Shown here: positions 24,733 to 33,701 of the stretch, one piece after another
Layout of the letters: each line of letters opens with the position of its first letter
Position numbering within the stretch: the stretch's first letter is position 1
NCBI GenBank assembly: GCA_964523725.1
Contig: CAZGAU010000031.1
Coordinates: forward strand, 1-39,649
Reading direction: 5' to 3'
DNA length: 39,649 nucleotides
Origin: JADJNW01 sp964523725
Lineage (GTDB): Bacteria > Bacteroidota > Bacteroidia > Chitinophagales > Saprospiraceae
Made by a program: the position numbers and the translations under genes
Notes under the pieces: generated by a model
What the model was told of the DNA's origin: nothing
Databases searched by the model: none
What the model saw: the letters and a program-made list of their open reading frames with translations, nothing else

Positions 24733-25137
24733 TTACTTAGCTCTTCTAAATAAATAACGGGTAATAAAAATCCCCGCGCCTGCACTGGTCGCATCCGACC
24801 CAACGCCGGGGCTGTACACACCGGAAGTGACATTGTGTAATTCCCAGCCATCCACAGTCATTTCGGTGATTTTGTCGGTGATCATACCGTCGTTTTCCTT
24901 AATATTTTTGAAGTTGATACCCACTAGACTAAAGAAGTTTTTCATTTCTTTTTCTTCAATGGCTCCTTTTACATCGGTGGTAATCATGCGGGAACGCCCC
25001 AGACCACCCGGCACAACGGATTCGATAGTGGTCACGAGTTTGAATTCATAAGTTTGCTGCGATTCGCGGAAAGCAAGCAAACCAATAGCGCCCAGTACTA
25101 CGATGGCGATTGCCAAGACATTTTTGTTGATATTCAT
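24733..25137 (-). CDS. Small N-terminally anchored protein, DUF4177-like layout
   Basis: A 134-residue protein with one hydrophobic N-terminal segment (about 7-23) and a soluble domain. The pattern YEFKLVTTIESVV, NFFSLVGINFKN, KITEMTVDGWELHNVTSGVY and IFITRYLFRR recalls the DUF4177-type arrangement (YKVV, then EGWEL, then a hydrophobic strand ending in basic residues). It is too divergent to be sure. It has its own exact promoter at 25172-25202, so it is not simply the tail of the upstream transglutaminase operon. Function unknown. Confidence 0.75.
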   Translation of the reverse strand: MNINKNVLAIAIVVLGAIGLLAFRESQQTYEFKLVTTIESVVPGGLGRSRMITTDVKGAIEEKEMKNFFSLVGINFKNIKENDGMITDKITEMTVDGWELHNVTSGVYSPGVGSDATSAGAGIFITRYLFRRAK

Positions 25138-25171
25138 ATGTAGGGTTTTTTGAAAAAATTAAAAATCGCGA

Positions 25172-25202
25172 CAAATTTATTTCCAAAATTTGCCGTGTTC
25201 AA
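25172..25202 (-). promoter_or_regulatory. Bacteroidetes-type promoter
   Basis: On the minus strand, TTG (25202-25200), a 20-base spacer and TAAATTTG (25179-25172) match the -33/-7 consensus. It lies 34 bases before the ATG at 25137. Confidence 0.6.
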
Positions 25203-25254
25203 TTTTTTGTGACGAACCGCCTGATTTTACAGGCAGAATTCAAAAATTCCTCGC

Positions 25255-27153
25255 TTAGGGATCTTGCTGCACCAGCACCAGCCTTCTGGAGTCGGCTTTA
25301 TTTATCTTTTTACAAAAACCGACCAATTCATGATATTGTTCTTTGGGTTGTATCTTGTTATTTATTTTTAAACACCGATAGTAAATAATTTTATTATTAC
25401 TATTCACAAATCCTGCTTCATAAGCTCCAAAAGCCGATTCGATTAGTACCGCCTCGGGTAAATGTTCTATGCCATAGCCCTGAGGCACCTGAATCTGCAC
25501 GGTATCTACGTCCATATAAGGAAAATACGTAAACTGAATGTCGCGGAGGCGCAGCGTATCATCCGGCGGAATGCGCTTCCACTGCGCAAGCACGTTTGGC
25601 GTCACAAACAGGCGTTTGCCGCTTTTGCCGGCGTAGGCGGGCAGCCTTAGTTTGAGCGTTTCCTGCACTACCGGCAGACTTTTCTTCTGACGAACATATT
25701 GATTGTCAATGAGTTCAAAGTTTTTTATACCAATATTTTCATACAACTCATCCCGGCGCTTTTGTTCCGGCATTTCAGATAAATAACTCGCGTATTCCTG
25801 TTGCAAACCGCTGTATTTCGTGCGGATCACCGCTTCGGCGTTGCCGTCGGGCTGTATTTGTAATAATGTAATACGCTCCTGAATATTATGATACATATCA
25901 TAATGCGGCGTTTTTACTAATTTTCCACCCTCAGGCGTGATGATAAGCGCGTCTCGATTGCCGGTGAAACTGCCGCTGTAGCCCAGCGCTTCCTGCTGGC
26001 TGGTGCATTCTACCCAAACCGTATCCTGCCCTTGCGGCACGCAGACCACCACGTGATTGAACTGGCTGCTTGGAAAATCCCGCTTCAAATAATTATAATT
26101 ATTACCTGCTCCGATCAGCGTATAATAACCCTGAATACCCACGGCTTCCAGCATCGCGCAGAAATAATTACTTAAAGCTTTACAATCGCCGTATTTATAT
26201 TCATCCACCTGAGCCGCAGGCATGGGCCGCCAGCCGCCAATGCCCAACTGAATAGACACGTAGCGCGTATTGGCTTGTAAATAATCATATAATTTGCTGA
26301 TTTTACATGGATCATCTGAACAATCGGCTACCAATGTCTGAAACCGTGCAATGCTTGCTTCCGGCAGTTGGCGCGTACCTTCATTTAGTTTGGCAATAAA
26401 TTTCCCGAAAGATTCCCAGGAATTCATGTTGCCAGTATAACCTTCGATCTCAAAATCGCCCGGCGCGGTCAGGACTCGGGGCGCATCGCTGTAAGCCACC
26501 GGGGTGTAAGGCTCTTTGTCATAGGCTTTCAGCAAATTTGCCTGCCAGCGGTAGCGTTTTTTATTGCCTTCAATTGTTATATTTGGCTCCTCGCTAATAT
26601 GATATGCTTTATAACGAACCTCCATCGTTGCCGGAGTCATGATATCAAAACTCGATTTTTCTACCGCCAGAAACGGCGCGTGCTGCGGACTCCAGTTTGG
26701 ATAAAATAATAATCCATCTAAATACATTTCATACTCAAAAACAACAGTATATGGATAATCGGTGTAACTCAAATCAATCGTCTTCATGCGCACATCATCA
26801 AAAAACGAGCCGGTAGAAGCGGATCGATCCTGGAACTCCGAGGGCTTGACCTTGCGAATTTGCTTGCCGAATTTATCGTACAACGTTGCCCGGATGTCCT
26901 TGATTTTCTGCAATTTAGAATAAGGCACCACCAGTTGCGCGTGCTCATTACCCGACTGATTCAGCACCGTTAAAGACATGTAATATTTTTCCGTGCCTTT
27001 GCCAACGGATTGCACCTCAAATTCCTGGCGTTCCTCGCGGATAATGGCGTTTGCGCCTTCGGTGAGGTCAGCCGGTAGCGTGTAAAATTCAAACTGGGCG
27101 TGTAATTGCAATGCGCAAAACAGTACAAAAACTAAATAAATAACTCTTAACAT
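25255..27153 (-). CDS. DUF3857 / transglutaminase-like protein, catalytic triad present
   Basis: A 632-residue secreted or periplasmic protein. A signal peptide (1-19, ending QLHA-Q) is followed by a DUF3857 beta domain (about 35-210) and a transglutaminase-like domain (about 255-400). C324 in YKYGDCKALSNY, H367 in QFNHVVV and E382 in VWVECTSQ align with the Cys-His-Asp triad, the acid being Glu. A C-terminal beta domain of about 230 residues follows. The biochemical role of such proteins is not known; a cysteine peptidase or cross-linker is possible. It starts 19 bases after the stop of a paralogue (27173-29209), so the two are surely one operon. Confidence 0.9.
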   Translation of the reverse strand: MLRVIYLVFVLFCALQLHAQFEFYTLPADLTEGANAIIREERQEFEVQSVGKGTEKYYMSLTVLNQSGNEHAQLVVPYSKLQKIKDIRATLYDKFGKQIRKVKPSEFQDRSASTGSFFDDVRMKTIDLSYTDYPYTVVFEYEMYLDGLLFYPNWSPQHAPFLAVEKSSFDIMTPATMEVRYKAYHISEEPNITIEGNKKRYRWQANLLKAYDKEPYTPVAYSDAPRVLTAPGDFEIEGYTGNMNSWESFGKFIAKLNEGTRQLPEASIARFQTLVADCSDDPCKISKLYDYLQANTRYVSIQLGIGGWRPMPAAQVDEYKYGDCKALSNYFCAMLEAVGIQGYYTLIGAGNNYNYLKRDFPSSQFNHVVVCVPQGQDTVWVECTSQQEALGYSGSFTGNRDALIITPEGGKLVKTPHYDMYHNIQERITLLQIQPDGNAEAVIRTKYSGLQQEYASYLSEMPEQKRRDELYENIGIKNFELIDNQYVRQKKSLPVVQETLKLRLPAYAGKSGKRLFVTPNVLAQWKRIPPDDTLRLRDIQFTYFPYMDVDTVQIQVPQGYGIEHLPEAVLIESAFGAYEAGFVNSNNKIIYYRCLKINNKIQPKEQYHELVGFCKKINKADSRRLVLVQQDP

Positions 27154-27172
27154 GATGCTGGAATTAATAATT

Positions 27173-29209
27173 TTAAAGCTTTTTTAATACAATCTGTCCG
27201 GCACAGTGCTTGGCAAATTCTTCGTACATGTTTCTCAAATCCGCATATTCCTCCGGCGTAAACTGAATACGATTGCGCGTCAGGCGGTAGTTAAGCTTGA
27301 CCTGCGTGCCTTTATTTTCAACGATGTAATCAAATTTCAAGCTGCCATCCTGCACCGACATACGGAAAGGCTTCGGCGCTTCGGCCACGGTATAACCCTC
27401 GGGAACATTTAATGTAAACTGGTAAATATCATCGGTGGGATGCGCGAAATCCACAATAAAAGCGCGTCCCGGTTTTTTGAACGGATTTTCCTGCAAACCA
27501 AAGCCCAGCATCGGGTTGATATACACCAGATCGCCTACGTCTTCTACGTGCGCACCGGAATTAAACTCGAACGTACCTTTGAGCGAAGCATTCGGGTCGG
27601 TCTGATTTTCAAACGCAGATTTGGAAACATTTACTTCCGTTAAATAACTTTTTAAATAATGATTAGCCGTTTCGGTTTCGCCTTTGGATTGGATCGCCTT
27701 GCGGATTTTCGCAGCAGCATAACCCTTGTGACCCGTATAAATCGTGCCGTTCAGCTCGCCGTCGGCAAAAGTGACGATTACATTATTAAATGCACTTTCC
27801 TTGGAATGGTCGTCCAGATTCACCCATTCGTAGCCTTCCTCGCCGATGAGCAAGCCCTGCCCGTTGAGGTCCTGATAAGTCACCATATTCGAAGGAAGCA
27901 AAGGATCGGTGGCGTCAATGGCAAAGCTGCCGTTCGCTGTTTTTACATAGGTGACCACGCTATTAAATTTATTTATTAAAGGATACGTTTGATTAATTTT
28001 TCCATGATCCCGGGTGCTAATGATCACCGGATGCGCATTAATACCGGCTTCGCGGAGCAATAAGGTCAGGAGCAAGTTAATATCAGCACTGTTGCCGAGG
28101 CGTGTTTTGAGCAAATCATTTACTGATTGTGATGCATAAATACGATAATATTCATTCCAGCGAAAATTAGATTTTACATAATTTTGCAGCACTTCGATCC
28201 TGGCTTTATCGTCGGTCAGATTGGCGGTTTCCGCCGCCACTATATCTTTCACCGCATTGCCTTTTTTTACAAATTTCCCAAAATCCTCATCTTCGATCAT
28301 TTCCTTGGCCAACTTGCCCCAGCTGGGCAGAATCTGCTCGACTTGCGCGCCCGGATAGCTCACCGAAGCCAGCTGAAATTCGATTTTATTGATCAAATCC
28401 TCACGCGCAGGGCTGTAAGGCTCTTCCTGATAGGCAATGACCTCTTTTTGTACCCAGCGCCATGTATGATCTTGATAATTAACGGTTTCTGAAGCGGTGC
28501 GCTTATTGACAACCCGGGAATCGGAGGATGCATCATAAGAATAAAGAAAACTGATGGCGCGGGTTTTATTATCGCGCTCCTGAATATCATAAGGATCATA
28601 ACCCTGACCGATCTGCACGTACCGGAAATACTCGGGGGTGGCGAGATTGTATTCGCTCCAGACCACCGGAATATCCCACTGAAATTCCCACTCCGGCAAG
28701 GAAAACAGGAAGTCGGAAGTGACTTCGTAGGTGTATTCTATGACCGAACCTTCGCGCACGCCGGGTAGGGTGAATTTGGTCACGCGCCAGTGTTTATCGA
28801 TCTTTTCTTCAAAAATCGCATTTTTTTCCATTTTGATTTCCACTTCTTTCCCGTTTTCCAGGTTGTAAGTGCTTGCTTTGATCGCAGAAATTTGCTCTTT
28901 GGCGCCGCTGGTCACATAATAAGGCACTTCCACATTGGAATAATCATAACCTTCCTTGCGCAGAATTTTAATACGGGTGGTGCGCTCATAAATATGCTGA
29001 AAGCCCTTGCTTTGATTGTAATTAAAGCGTGTATTACCTACATCATACAGCACGACCGCCACGGCATCGGGGTCTTTGTCGTAAGCAGCCATAGAAAGCT
29101 CTTCCTTGGAAATCTTTCCGAATTTAGTACCCTCTGGCTGGGCAAGCGCAGCACCCGAGCCAATCATTAAAAGTAACAACAAAACGAAGTTTTTCATTTG
29201 AAATTTCAT
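27173..29209 (-). CDS. DUF3857 / transglutaminase-like protein, catalytic residues lost
   Basis: A 678-residue exported paralogue of the next gene in the operon. It has a signal peptide (ending AALA-Q), a DUF3857 domain and a transglutaminase-like fold. At the nucleophile position the sequence is RLGNSADINLLLTLLL, with S374 in place of Cys. The His position reads KFNSVVTYV (S417), and only the Asp (AIDATD, D432) remains. It is therefore probably a non-catalytic partner or binding protein. The frame is open from 29302, but the signal peptide begins at 29209 or 29197; 29209 was chosen. An exact promoter at 29391-29421 implies a leader of about 180 bases. Confidence 0.88.
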   Translation of the reverse strand: MKFQMKNFVLLLLLMIGSGAALAQPEGTKFGKISKEELSMAAYDKDPDAVAVVLYDVGNTRFNYNQSKGFQHIYERTTRIKILRKEGYDYSNVEVPYYVTSGAKEQISAIKASTYNLENGKEVEIKMEKNAIFEEKIDKHWRVTKFTLPGVREGSVIEYTYEVTSDFLFSLPEWEFQWDIPVVWSEYNLATPEYFRYVQIGQGYDPYDIQERDNKTRAISFLYSYDASSDSRVVNKRTASETVNYQDHTWRWVQKEVIAYQEEPYSPAREDLINKIEFQLASVSYPGAQVEQILPSWGKLAKEMIEDEDFGKFVKKGNAVKDIVAAETANLTDDKARIEVLQNYVKSNFRWNEYYRIYASQSVNDLLKTRLGNSADINLLLTLLLREAGINAHPVIISTRDHGKINQTYPLINKFNSVVTYVKTANGSFAIDATDPLLPSNMVTYQDLNGQGLLIGEEGYEWVNLDDHSKESAFNNVIVTFADGELNGTIYTGHKGYAAAKIRKAIQSKGETETANHYLKSYLTEVNVSKSAFENQTDPNASLKGTFEFNSGAHVEDVGDLVYINPMLGFGLQENPFKKPGRAFIVDFAHPTDDIYQFTLNVPEGYTVAEAPKPFRMSVQDGSLKFDYIVENKGTQVKLNYRLTRNRIQFTPEEYADLRNMYEEFAKHCAGQIVLKKL

Positions 29210-29620
29210 GATGATTATTTTATAAAAATGATTACAATGTATCAATACCAGAATCAGGTAGATAGGTGCAATACAAAAGCTCATAGTCTCTTTAGCCTGC
29301 AATAGCCAAGAGCCGAAAGAGTTGTTGTGTTTGTTGGTAGTGTTTGGACTAACTTGTAGATACAGGTGTTAGGGGTAAGGTTTCTCCGTTCAAAAATAGG
29401 GGAGTCTGGTTTTAAAAACAAGATGTAATAGTGTTAAATTTTGACATTTATTTTGCGTAATATATGTATCTATTTTTTTCAAAAACTGCTATTCTCGGCG
29501 CTTTCATTATTTTGTGGGATTTATTTTGTTCTTATTTAAAAAGAAGCCATTAACTTTATTTCGATCTTTACTATCAGATCATACGCTATCTTTTGCTCAG
29601 CAATAAAACATTCTAAAATT
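29210..29620. other. Divergent intergenic region
   Basis: These 411 bases separate the transglutaminase operon (-) from the M16 peptidase operon (+). One exact promoter for the minus strand was found (29391-29421). On the plus side only inexact boxes occur (TATCTTTTG near 29590, one base too long). No RNA gene or small coding frame is evident; the right half is AT-rich. Confidence 0.6.
29391..29421 (-). promoter_or_regulatory. Bacteroidetes-type promoter
   Basis: On the minus strand, TTG (29421-29419), a 20-base spacer and TATTTTTG (29398-29391) match the consensus. It should drive the two-gene DUF3857 operon from about 180 bases upstream of its start. Confidence 0.6.
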
Positions 29621-31140
29621 ATGAAGAATTTGAAAAGATTAGCATTAACTGCCCTGTTATTACAAGGTGCAGCGATTGTGCTATTCGGGCAGCAGATCAC
29701 GCTCCCGCACGAAATCCACCGCCTGCCCAATGGTTTGACGGTTATTTTGCACGAAGATCATACCGTGCCCATGGTCTCGGTGAATGTCTGGTATCATGTC
29801 GGCTCAGGTTATGAAAAACCGGGTCGTACGGGCTTTGCGCATTTATTCGAGCATATCATGTTCGAAGGTTCCGGTAATGTGAAGGAAGGTGACTTCGACA
29901 ACCTGCTGGAAGCCGTTGGGGGCAATAATAATGGCTCCACGAACACCGATCGCACCAATTATTACGAAAATCTTCCCTCCAATGCCCTGGATGTTGCCTT
30001 GTTCCTGGAATCAGATCGCATGGGCTACCTGCTCAATGCCATGTCACCCGCAAAAGTGGACGGACAGCGCGACGTGGTCAAGAACGAACGCCGCCAATCC
30101 TACGAGAATCAGCCTTATGGCATGGCTTTTCAAACGATGGTGGAAACGCTTTATCCCGAAGGGCACCCCTATCACTGGCCGACCATCGGTTACATGGATG
30201 ATTTGACCGCCGCGAGTTACGAAGACGTGGTCGAGTTTTTTAATAAATATTATGCACCAAATAATGCTTCCATCGCCATCGCCGGAGATATCAACCCGAA
30301 AGAGGCACTGGAGCGCGTAAAATATTGGTTTGGCGAAATTCCCGCCGGTGAACCTGTGGATCGCCCCGTGGCTCCCTCCTTCGAGCTGACCGAAGCCAAA
30401 TACGTTACCCTGGAAGACAAAGTGCAGCTGCCGCGTCTGTATCTGACCTACCAAAGTCCGGCATTTTTTGCGCCCGGCGACGCCGAAATGGACGTGATCG
30501 CCAGTATTCTCGCAGGAGGCAAGACTTCGCGCTTGTACAAAAAGCTGGTGTACGAATTGAGCATTGCGCAGGATGTATCAGCGTTTCAACAGTCGCGCGC
30601 TTTGGGTTCGCAGTTTACCATCGTGGCGACCGCGCGCCCCGGGCATACCCTGGAAGAAATTCGCGGGGTGATCGATGAAGAAATCGAGCACCTGAAGCAA
30701 AATCCACCGACGGAACGGGAACTGCAACAGGTGATCAACCAAAACGAAGTGTCATTTTTGAGAGGATTTCAGGCGCTTGGCTCGCGCTCGGAGGCTTTGA
30801 ACAGATATTATTATTATACCGGCAACCCCGATTGGGCAAACGAAGACCTGATGCGCTACAAAGCCTTGTCTGTATCGGATCTTTCCAATATGGCGAAGCG
30901 TTATCTCAATGCCCACAAGCGTGTGGTGCTCAGNNNNNNNNNNNNNNNNNNNNNNNNNNNNNNNNNNNNNNNNNNNNNNNNNNNNNNNNNNNNNNNNNNN
31001 NNNNNNNNNNNNNNNNNNNNNNNNNNNNNNNNNATCTTTCCAATATGGCGAAGCGTTATCTCAATGCCCACAAGCGTGTGGTGCTCAGCATCGTGCCGGA
31101 AAAACAAACCAATTTAGCTGTACCTGAAAAAGCAAAATAA
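29621..31140 (+). CDS. M16B zinc peptidase, active subunit (interrupted by a false gap)
   Basis: A secreted insulinase-family peptidase. A signal peptide (1-23) is followed by the inverted zinc motif HLFEH (H74, E77, H78) and the third ligand in NERRQ near residue 156. The gene is split by 100 N at 30934-31033. The 55 bases before the gap (30879-30933) are identical to the 55 after it (31034-31088). Removing the Ns and one copy gives 1365 bases, exactly 455 codons, with an uninterrupted end SIVPEKQTNLAVPEKAK and stop at 31140. The true protein is therefore about 454 residues and complete. The next gene, two bases on, encodes the non-catalytic partner. Confidence 0.92.
30879..31088. other. False assembly gap with 55-base flanking duplication
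   Basis: 100 N (30934-31033) lie between two identical 55-base segments (30879-30933 and 31034-31088). This is the pattern left when two contigs that really overlap are scaffolded without being merged. The reading frame is restored exactly when one copy and the Ns are removed. Confidence 0.93.
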
Positions 31141-31142
31141 TC

Positions 31143-32591
31143 ATGAAAAGATATATTGTAATTATTATGGCTTTTGCAATGGCTTTGCCTGTGTTTGCAC
31201 AGAAAGCCGACCGCAGTAAAGCCCCGCAGCCGGGCGAAATCCGCTCGCTGCAATTGCCCGAAATCCAGGAATTTAAGCTCAAAAACGGTTTGCCGGTGTA
31301 TCTCGTGGAAAAGACCGATGTGCCCATCGTGCAGCTCAATTTATACTTCAATGCCGGCAGTATTTTTGAAGCGGATGACAAGCTGGGGCTGGCCCGCCTC
31401 ACCGCGGATATGATGGACGAAGGCGCGGGCGACCGCGATGCTCTGGCGCTCTCCGAAGAGATCGAATACCTGGGCATTTCGCTGTCCACGTATGCCAATA
31501 ATGAGCAACTGGGCGTCAGTCTGTTCTCACCGACTTCCAAACTCAGTGAAGCGCTCGGCATCATGTCGGATGTCGTGCTGCGTCCGCGCTTTGCAGAAAA
31601 GGAACTCGATCGTAAACGCACCGAATACATCGTTCGGCTTGCCCAGGCGCACGACCAGAGCGGCTTTGTAGCCACCACCGCTTTCCAGCAGATGGTGTTT
31701 GGCAAGGATCACCTCTACGCACGACCTTCCGGCGGCACCGAAACTACCCTTAAAAACATTCAGATCGGCGATTTGAAGATATTTCATCAGGATTTTATCA
31801 CGCCAGCCAATGCTTATCTCGTTGTGGTAGGCGATATTAATCAGAATGAAGCCAAAATGATGCTCGAAAAAGCCTTCAAGGGCTGGAGCGGTGGCAAACT
31901 GATGACCAGAACCGTGCCCGATCCTCCCAAAACCAAGGGTATGCAGGTTTTTGTCGTAGATGATCCCGGCGCAGCGCAGACCCAGCTTCGCTTTGGAGGT
32001 TTGGGCGTGAGCCGCAGCACCCCCGATTATTATCCGATCACCATTATGAACACCATTTTGGGCGGTTCTTTTACATCTCGTTTAAATCAAAACATTCGCG
32101 AAGAGCATGGCTACGCCTATGGCGCCGGTTCTGGTTTTTACCAACCCAAGGGGAAGGGTTATTTCGTAGCCCAATCCGCTGTGCAAACCGATGTAACCGA
32201 CAAAGCTATCCAGGAATTTATGAAAGAATTGAACGCGATCAATGAAGTAAGCCCGGAGGAAGTTGCCAAAGCCAGAAATTACGAGGCGCTTGGCTACCCC
32301 GGAGAATTTCAGCGCATCGAGCAAATCGCGGGCAACATTTCGGAGATCGTTTATCACAATTTGCCTAAGGATTATCTCAACAAGCATATGGATAAGCTGC
32401 TCGGCGTTTCCGAAGCCGACGTAGAGCGCGTGGCGAAAACCTACGTGGACCCCCAAAACATGGTGGTGATGATCGTAGGCGACAAGAGCAAGATTGAAGA
32501 AGGCTTGAAAAACTTGAAACTTGGCAAAATTACTTACCTGAGCAAGACCGACATTCTGGGACCTGTGCCCAAGAAAGACGTAAAACCATAA
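31143..32591 (+). CDS. M16B peptidase-like protein, non-catalytic subunit
   Basis: A 482-residue secreted partner of the preceding M16 peptidase. A signal peptide (1-19, ending PVFA-Q) is followed by two M16 half-domains. At the position of HxxEH the sequence is LARLTADMMDEG, so zinc cannot bind. The C-terminal half keeps the substrate-holding Arg/Tyr motif (NIREEHGYAYGAGSGF) that completes the active site of M16B heterodimers. Two bases separate it from the active subunit, as expected for translationally coupled partners acting as a periplasmic or surface peptidase. A weak hairpin follows. Confidence 0.93.
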   Translation: MKRYIVIIMAFAMALPVFAQKADRSKAPQPGEIRSLQLPEIQEFKLKNGLPVYLVEKTDVPIVQLNLYFNAGSIFEADDKLGLARLTADMMDEGAGDRDALALSEEIEYLGISLSTYANNEQLGVSLFSPTSKLSEALGIMSDVVLRPRFAEKELDRKRTEYIVRLAQAHDQSGFVATTAFQQMVFGKDHLYARPSGGTETTLKNIQIGDLKIFHQDFITPANAYLVVVGDINQNEAKMMLEKAFKGWSGGKLMTRTVPDPPKTKGMQVFVVDDPGAAQTQLRFGGLGVSRSTPDYYPITIMNTILGGSFTSRLNQNIREEHGYAYGAGSGFYQPKGKGYFVAQSAVQTDVTDKAIQEFMKELNAINEVSPEEVAKARNYEALGYPGEFQRIEQIAGNISEIVYHNLPKDYLNKHMDKLLGVSEADVERVAKTYVDPQNMVVMIVGDKSKIEEGLKNLKLGKITYLSKTDILGPVPKKDVKP

Positions 32592-32598
32592 CTCATCT

Positions 32599-32631
32599 GG
32601 CGTCGATCCATGGTCGGCGCCTTCACTTTTT
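32599..32631 (+). terminator. Probable terminator after the M16 pair
   Basis: GGCGTCGA (32599-32606) pairs with TCGGCGCC (32614-32621) with one G-U pair around a 7-base loop, then TTCACTTTTT. It lies directly after the second M16 gene and only 14 bases before the cytochrome gene, so readthrough or attenuation is possible. Confidence 0.55.
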
Positions 32632-32644
32632 AAACATAACAGCT

Positions 32645-33175
32645 ATGAAATTATTGACAACTTCCTTGTTGCGTGTACCGCGCAATGTATGGTATCTGCT
32701 GCCTTTAGCACTTGTGTTAATACTCGGAGCCTGGCAACCAGCAACGACTTCTGAGCAACCTGCAGCGCAAACTTCAGGCAATAATCAAGGTGTCATGCAG
32801 CAAGATACCTTCAATCAACAGCAAGCGCTCGCCAACCTTCGGGCACAAATCAAAGGCAAGGAAAATCTTCCCGCCGACAGCGTTTTCCAGAACATTAAAT
32901 TATTGAAAAAAATGCCTGCGGGTCGTCTATTGGCAATTATGGAGGTCGCGTTCAGCAATTCCCTCGGCGTTACTTGCGAACATTGCCATACGCCCGATGC
33001 CTGGGAAAAAGAGGACAAGCCCACCAAGCAAATCGCCCGCGATATGTGGGTGATGATGGGTAAAATCAACGGCGAACTGCTGAAAAATATTCCCAATTTA
33101 CAGAGTGCACAGCCCACGGCAAATTGCACAACCTGCCACCGGGGGCAAATCATACCGGCTACTTCCCTGAAGTAG
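32645..33175 (+). CDS. Diheme c-type cytochrome (reaction-centre cytochrome c subunit family)
   Basis: A 176-residue exported protein with an N-terminal membrane segment or uncleaved signal (about 13-30) and two heme sites, CEHCH (111-115) and CTTCH (161-165). The order FQNIKLLKKMPAGRLLAIME, LGVTCEHCH, ARDMWVMMGKIN and CTTCHRG matches the short, non-photosynthetic members of the photosynthetic reaction centre cytochrome c family (PF02276) common in Bacteroidetes. Candidate axial methionines lie at 90, 99 and 134-138. It probably shuttles electrons in the periplasm; no partner oxidase is in the window. It follows the M16 pair by 53 bases. Confidence 0.88.
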   Translation: MKLLTTSLLRVPRNVWYLLPLALVLILGAWQPATTSEQPAAQTSGNNQGVMQQDTFNQQQALANLRAQIKGKENLPADSVFQNIKLLKKMPAGRLLAIMEVAFSNSLGVTCEHCHTPDAWEKEDKPTKQIARDMWVMMGKINGELLKNIPNLQSAQPTANCTTCHRGQIIPATSLK

Positions 33176-33191
33176 GAATTTTGATACAATA

Positions 33192-33341
33192 ATGCACAAA
33201 TTTAACGGCGCAAGTCCTGACTTTAACACCGTAAGGGAGGTATTTGGCGTGGTAGAACCCTATTCTTGTTTTAAAACAGGCGATTATTGTTTTAAAGATG
33301 GCGTTTTTAACGTTGTAGCTGCCATTTTTAACTTGAAATGA
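33192..33341 (+). other. Possible remnant 49-codon frame running into the 21-base repeats
   Basis: An ATG at 33192 opens a frame that reads MHKFNGASPDFNTVREVFGV, then passes in phase into the tandem repeats as CFKTGDY, CFKDGVF, NVVAAIF, NLK and stops at 33339-33341. Past the stop the same frame continues as GVF, CFKYAVF, RIKSMHF, TLKAPIL before 20-base units shift it. It may be a decayed gene for a heptad-repeat peptide or only an accident of 21-base repeats. I recognise no function. Confidence 0.3.
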
Positions 33342-33536
33342 GGTGTTTTTTGTTTTAAATATGCCGTTTTTCGTATTAAATCAATGCATTTCACATTAAA
33401 AGCACCAATTTTGCGTCAAATCCGGCGTTTTTGTTATTAAATCCGGCAATTTTGCGTTGCAATTGGCATTTTTCGTTTAAAAAACGCCATTTTCGTTTTA
33501 AAAATCCACATTTTTAACGTTCTAATTGGCTAATTG
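33267..33536. repeat. About 13 degenerate tandem repeats of 20-21 bases
   Basis: Units start at 33267, 33288, 33309, 33330, 33351, 33372, 33393, 33414, 33434, 33455, 33475, 33495 and 33516. The first seven are exactly 21 bases; later ones are 20 or 21. Each has an A/T block centred on TTTAAA, a variable triplet, then GGC or GCC and a run of T (typical unit TGTTTTAAATATGCCGTTTTT). The period equals two DNA helical turns and also seven codons. The surrounding non-coding stretch 33176-33701 contains, besides this array, only the possible short frame at 33192 and a promoter box at 33669. Confidence 0.8.
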
Positions 33537-33668
33537 AAAGATAAAACTGTCAAATACTGCATTACAAGCCGGGCAATTGAAAATGTCCTCGAAAAGACCC
33601 AGACAAAAGGCTTGATTTTATTCAAATTTGATGCCTCTTCTTTTGTCATTTTTTAGGCTGACTTTCCT

Positions 33669-33676
33669 TAAGTTTG
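33669..33676 (+). promoter_or_regulatory. -7 promoter box for the methylase gene
   Basis: TAAGTTTG fits TAnnTTTG and lies 25 bases before the ATG at 33702. The nearest TTTTG is 23 bases upstream, slightly farther than usual. Confidence 0.45.
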
Positions 33677-33701
33677 TCCCTTGTTCAACACAAGACCAGT
33701 C

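Noticed and set aside
25219..25234. GCCTG-loop-CAGGC hairpin as terminator of the transglutaminase operon
   Set aside because: The stem is only five base pairs, no T-run follows in the transcribed direction, and it lies downstream of the stop without other support.
29585..29600. TATCTTTTG as promoter of the M16 operon
   Set aside because: It is one base longer than the TAnnTTTG consensus and lacks a TTG at the right distance.
33267..33536. CRISPR array
   Set aside because: Units are contiguous and degenerate with no unique spacers of constant length between identical repeats, and no cas genes are present.
33681..33701. TTG start for the Dam-type methylase
   Set aside because: The ATG at 33702 gives the family's usual N-terminus directly before the PGGK motif.
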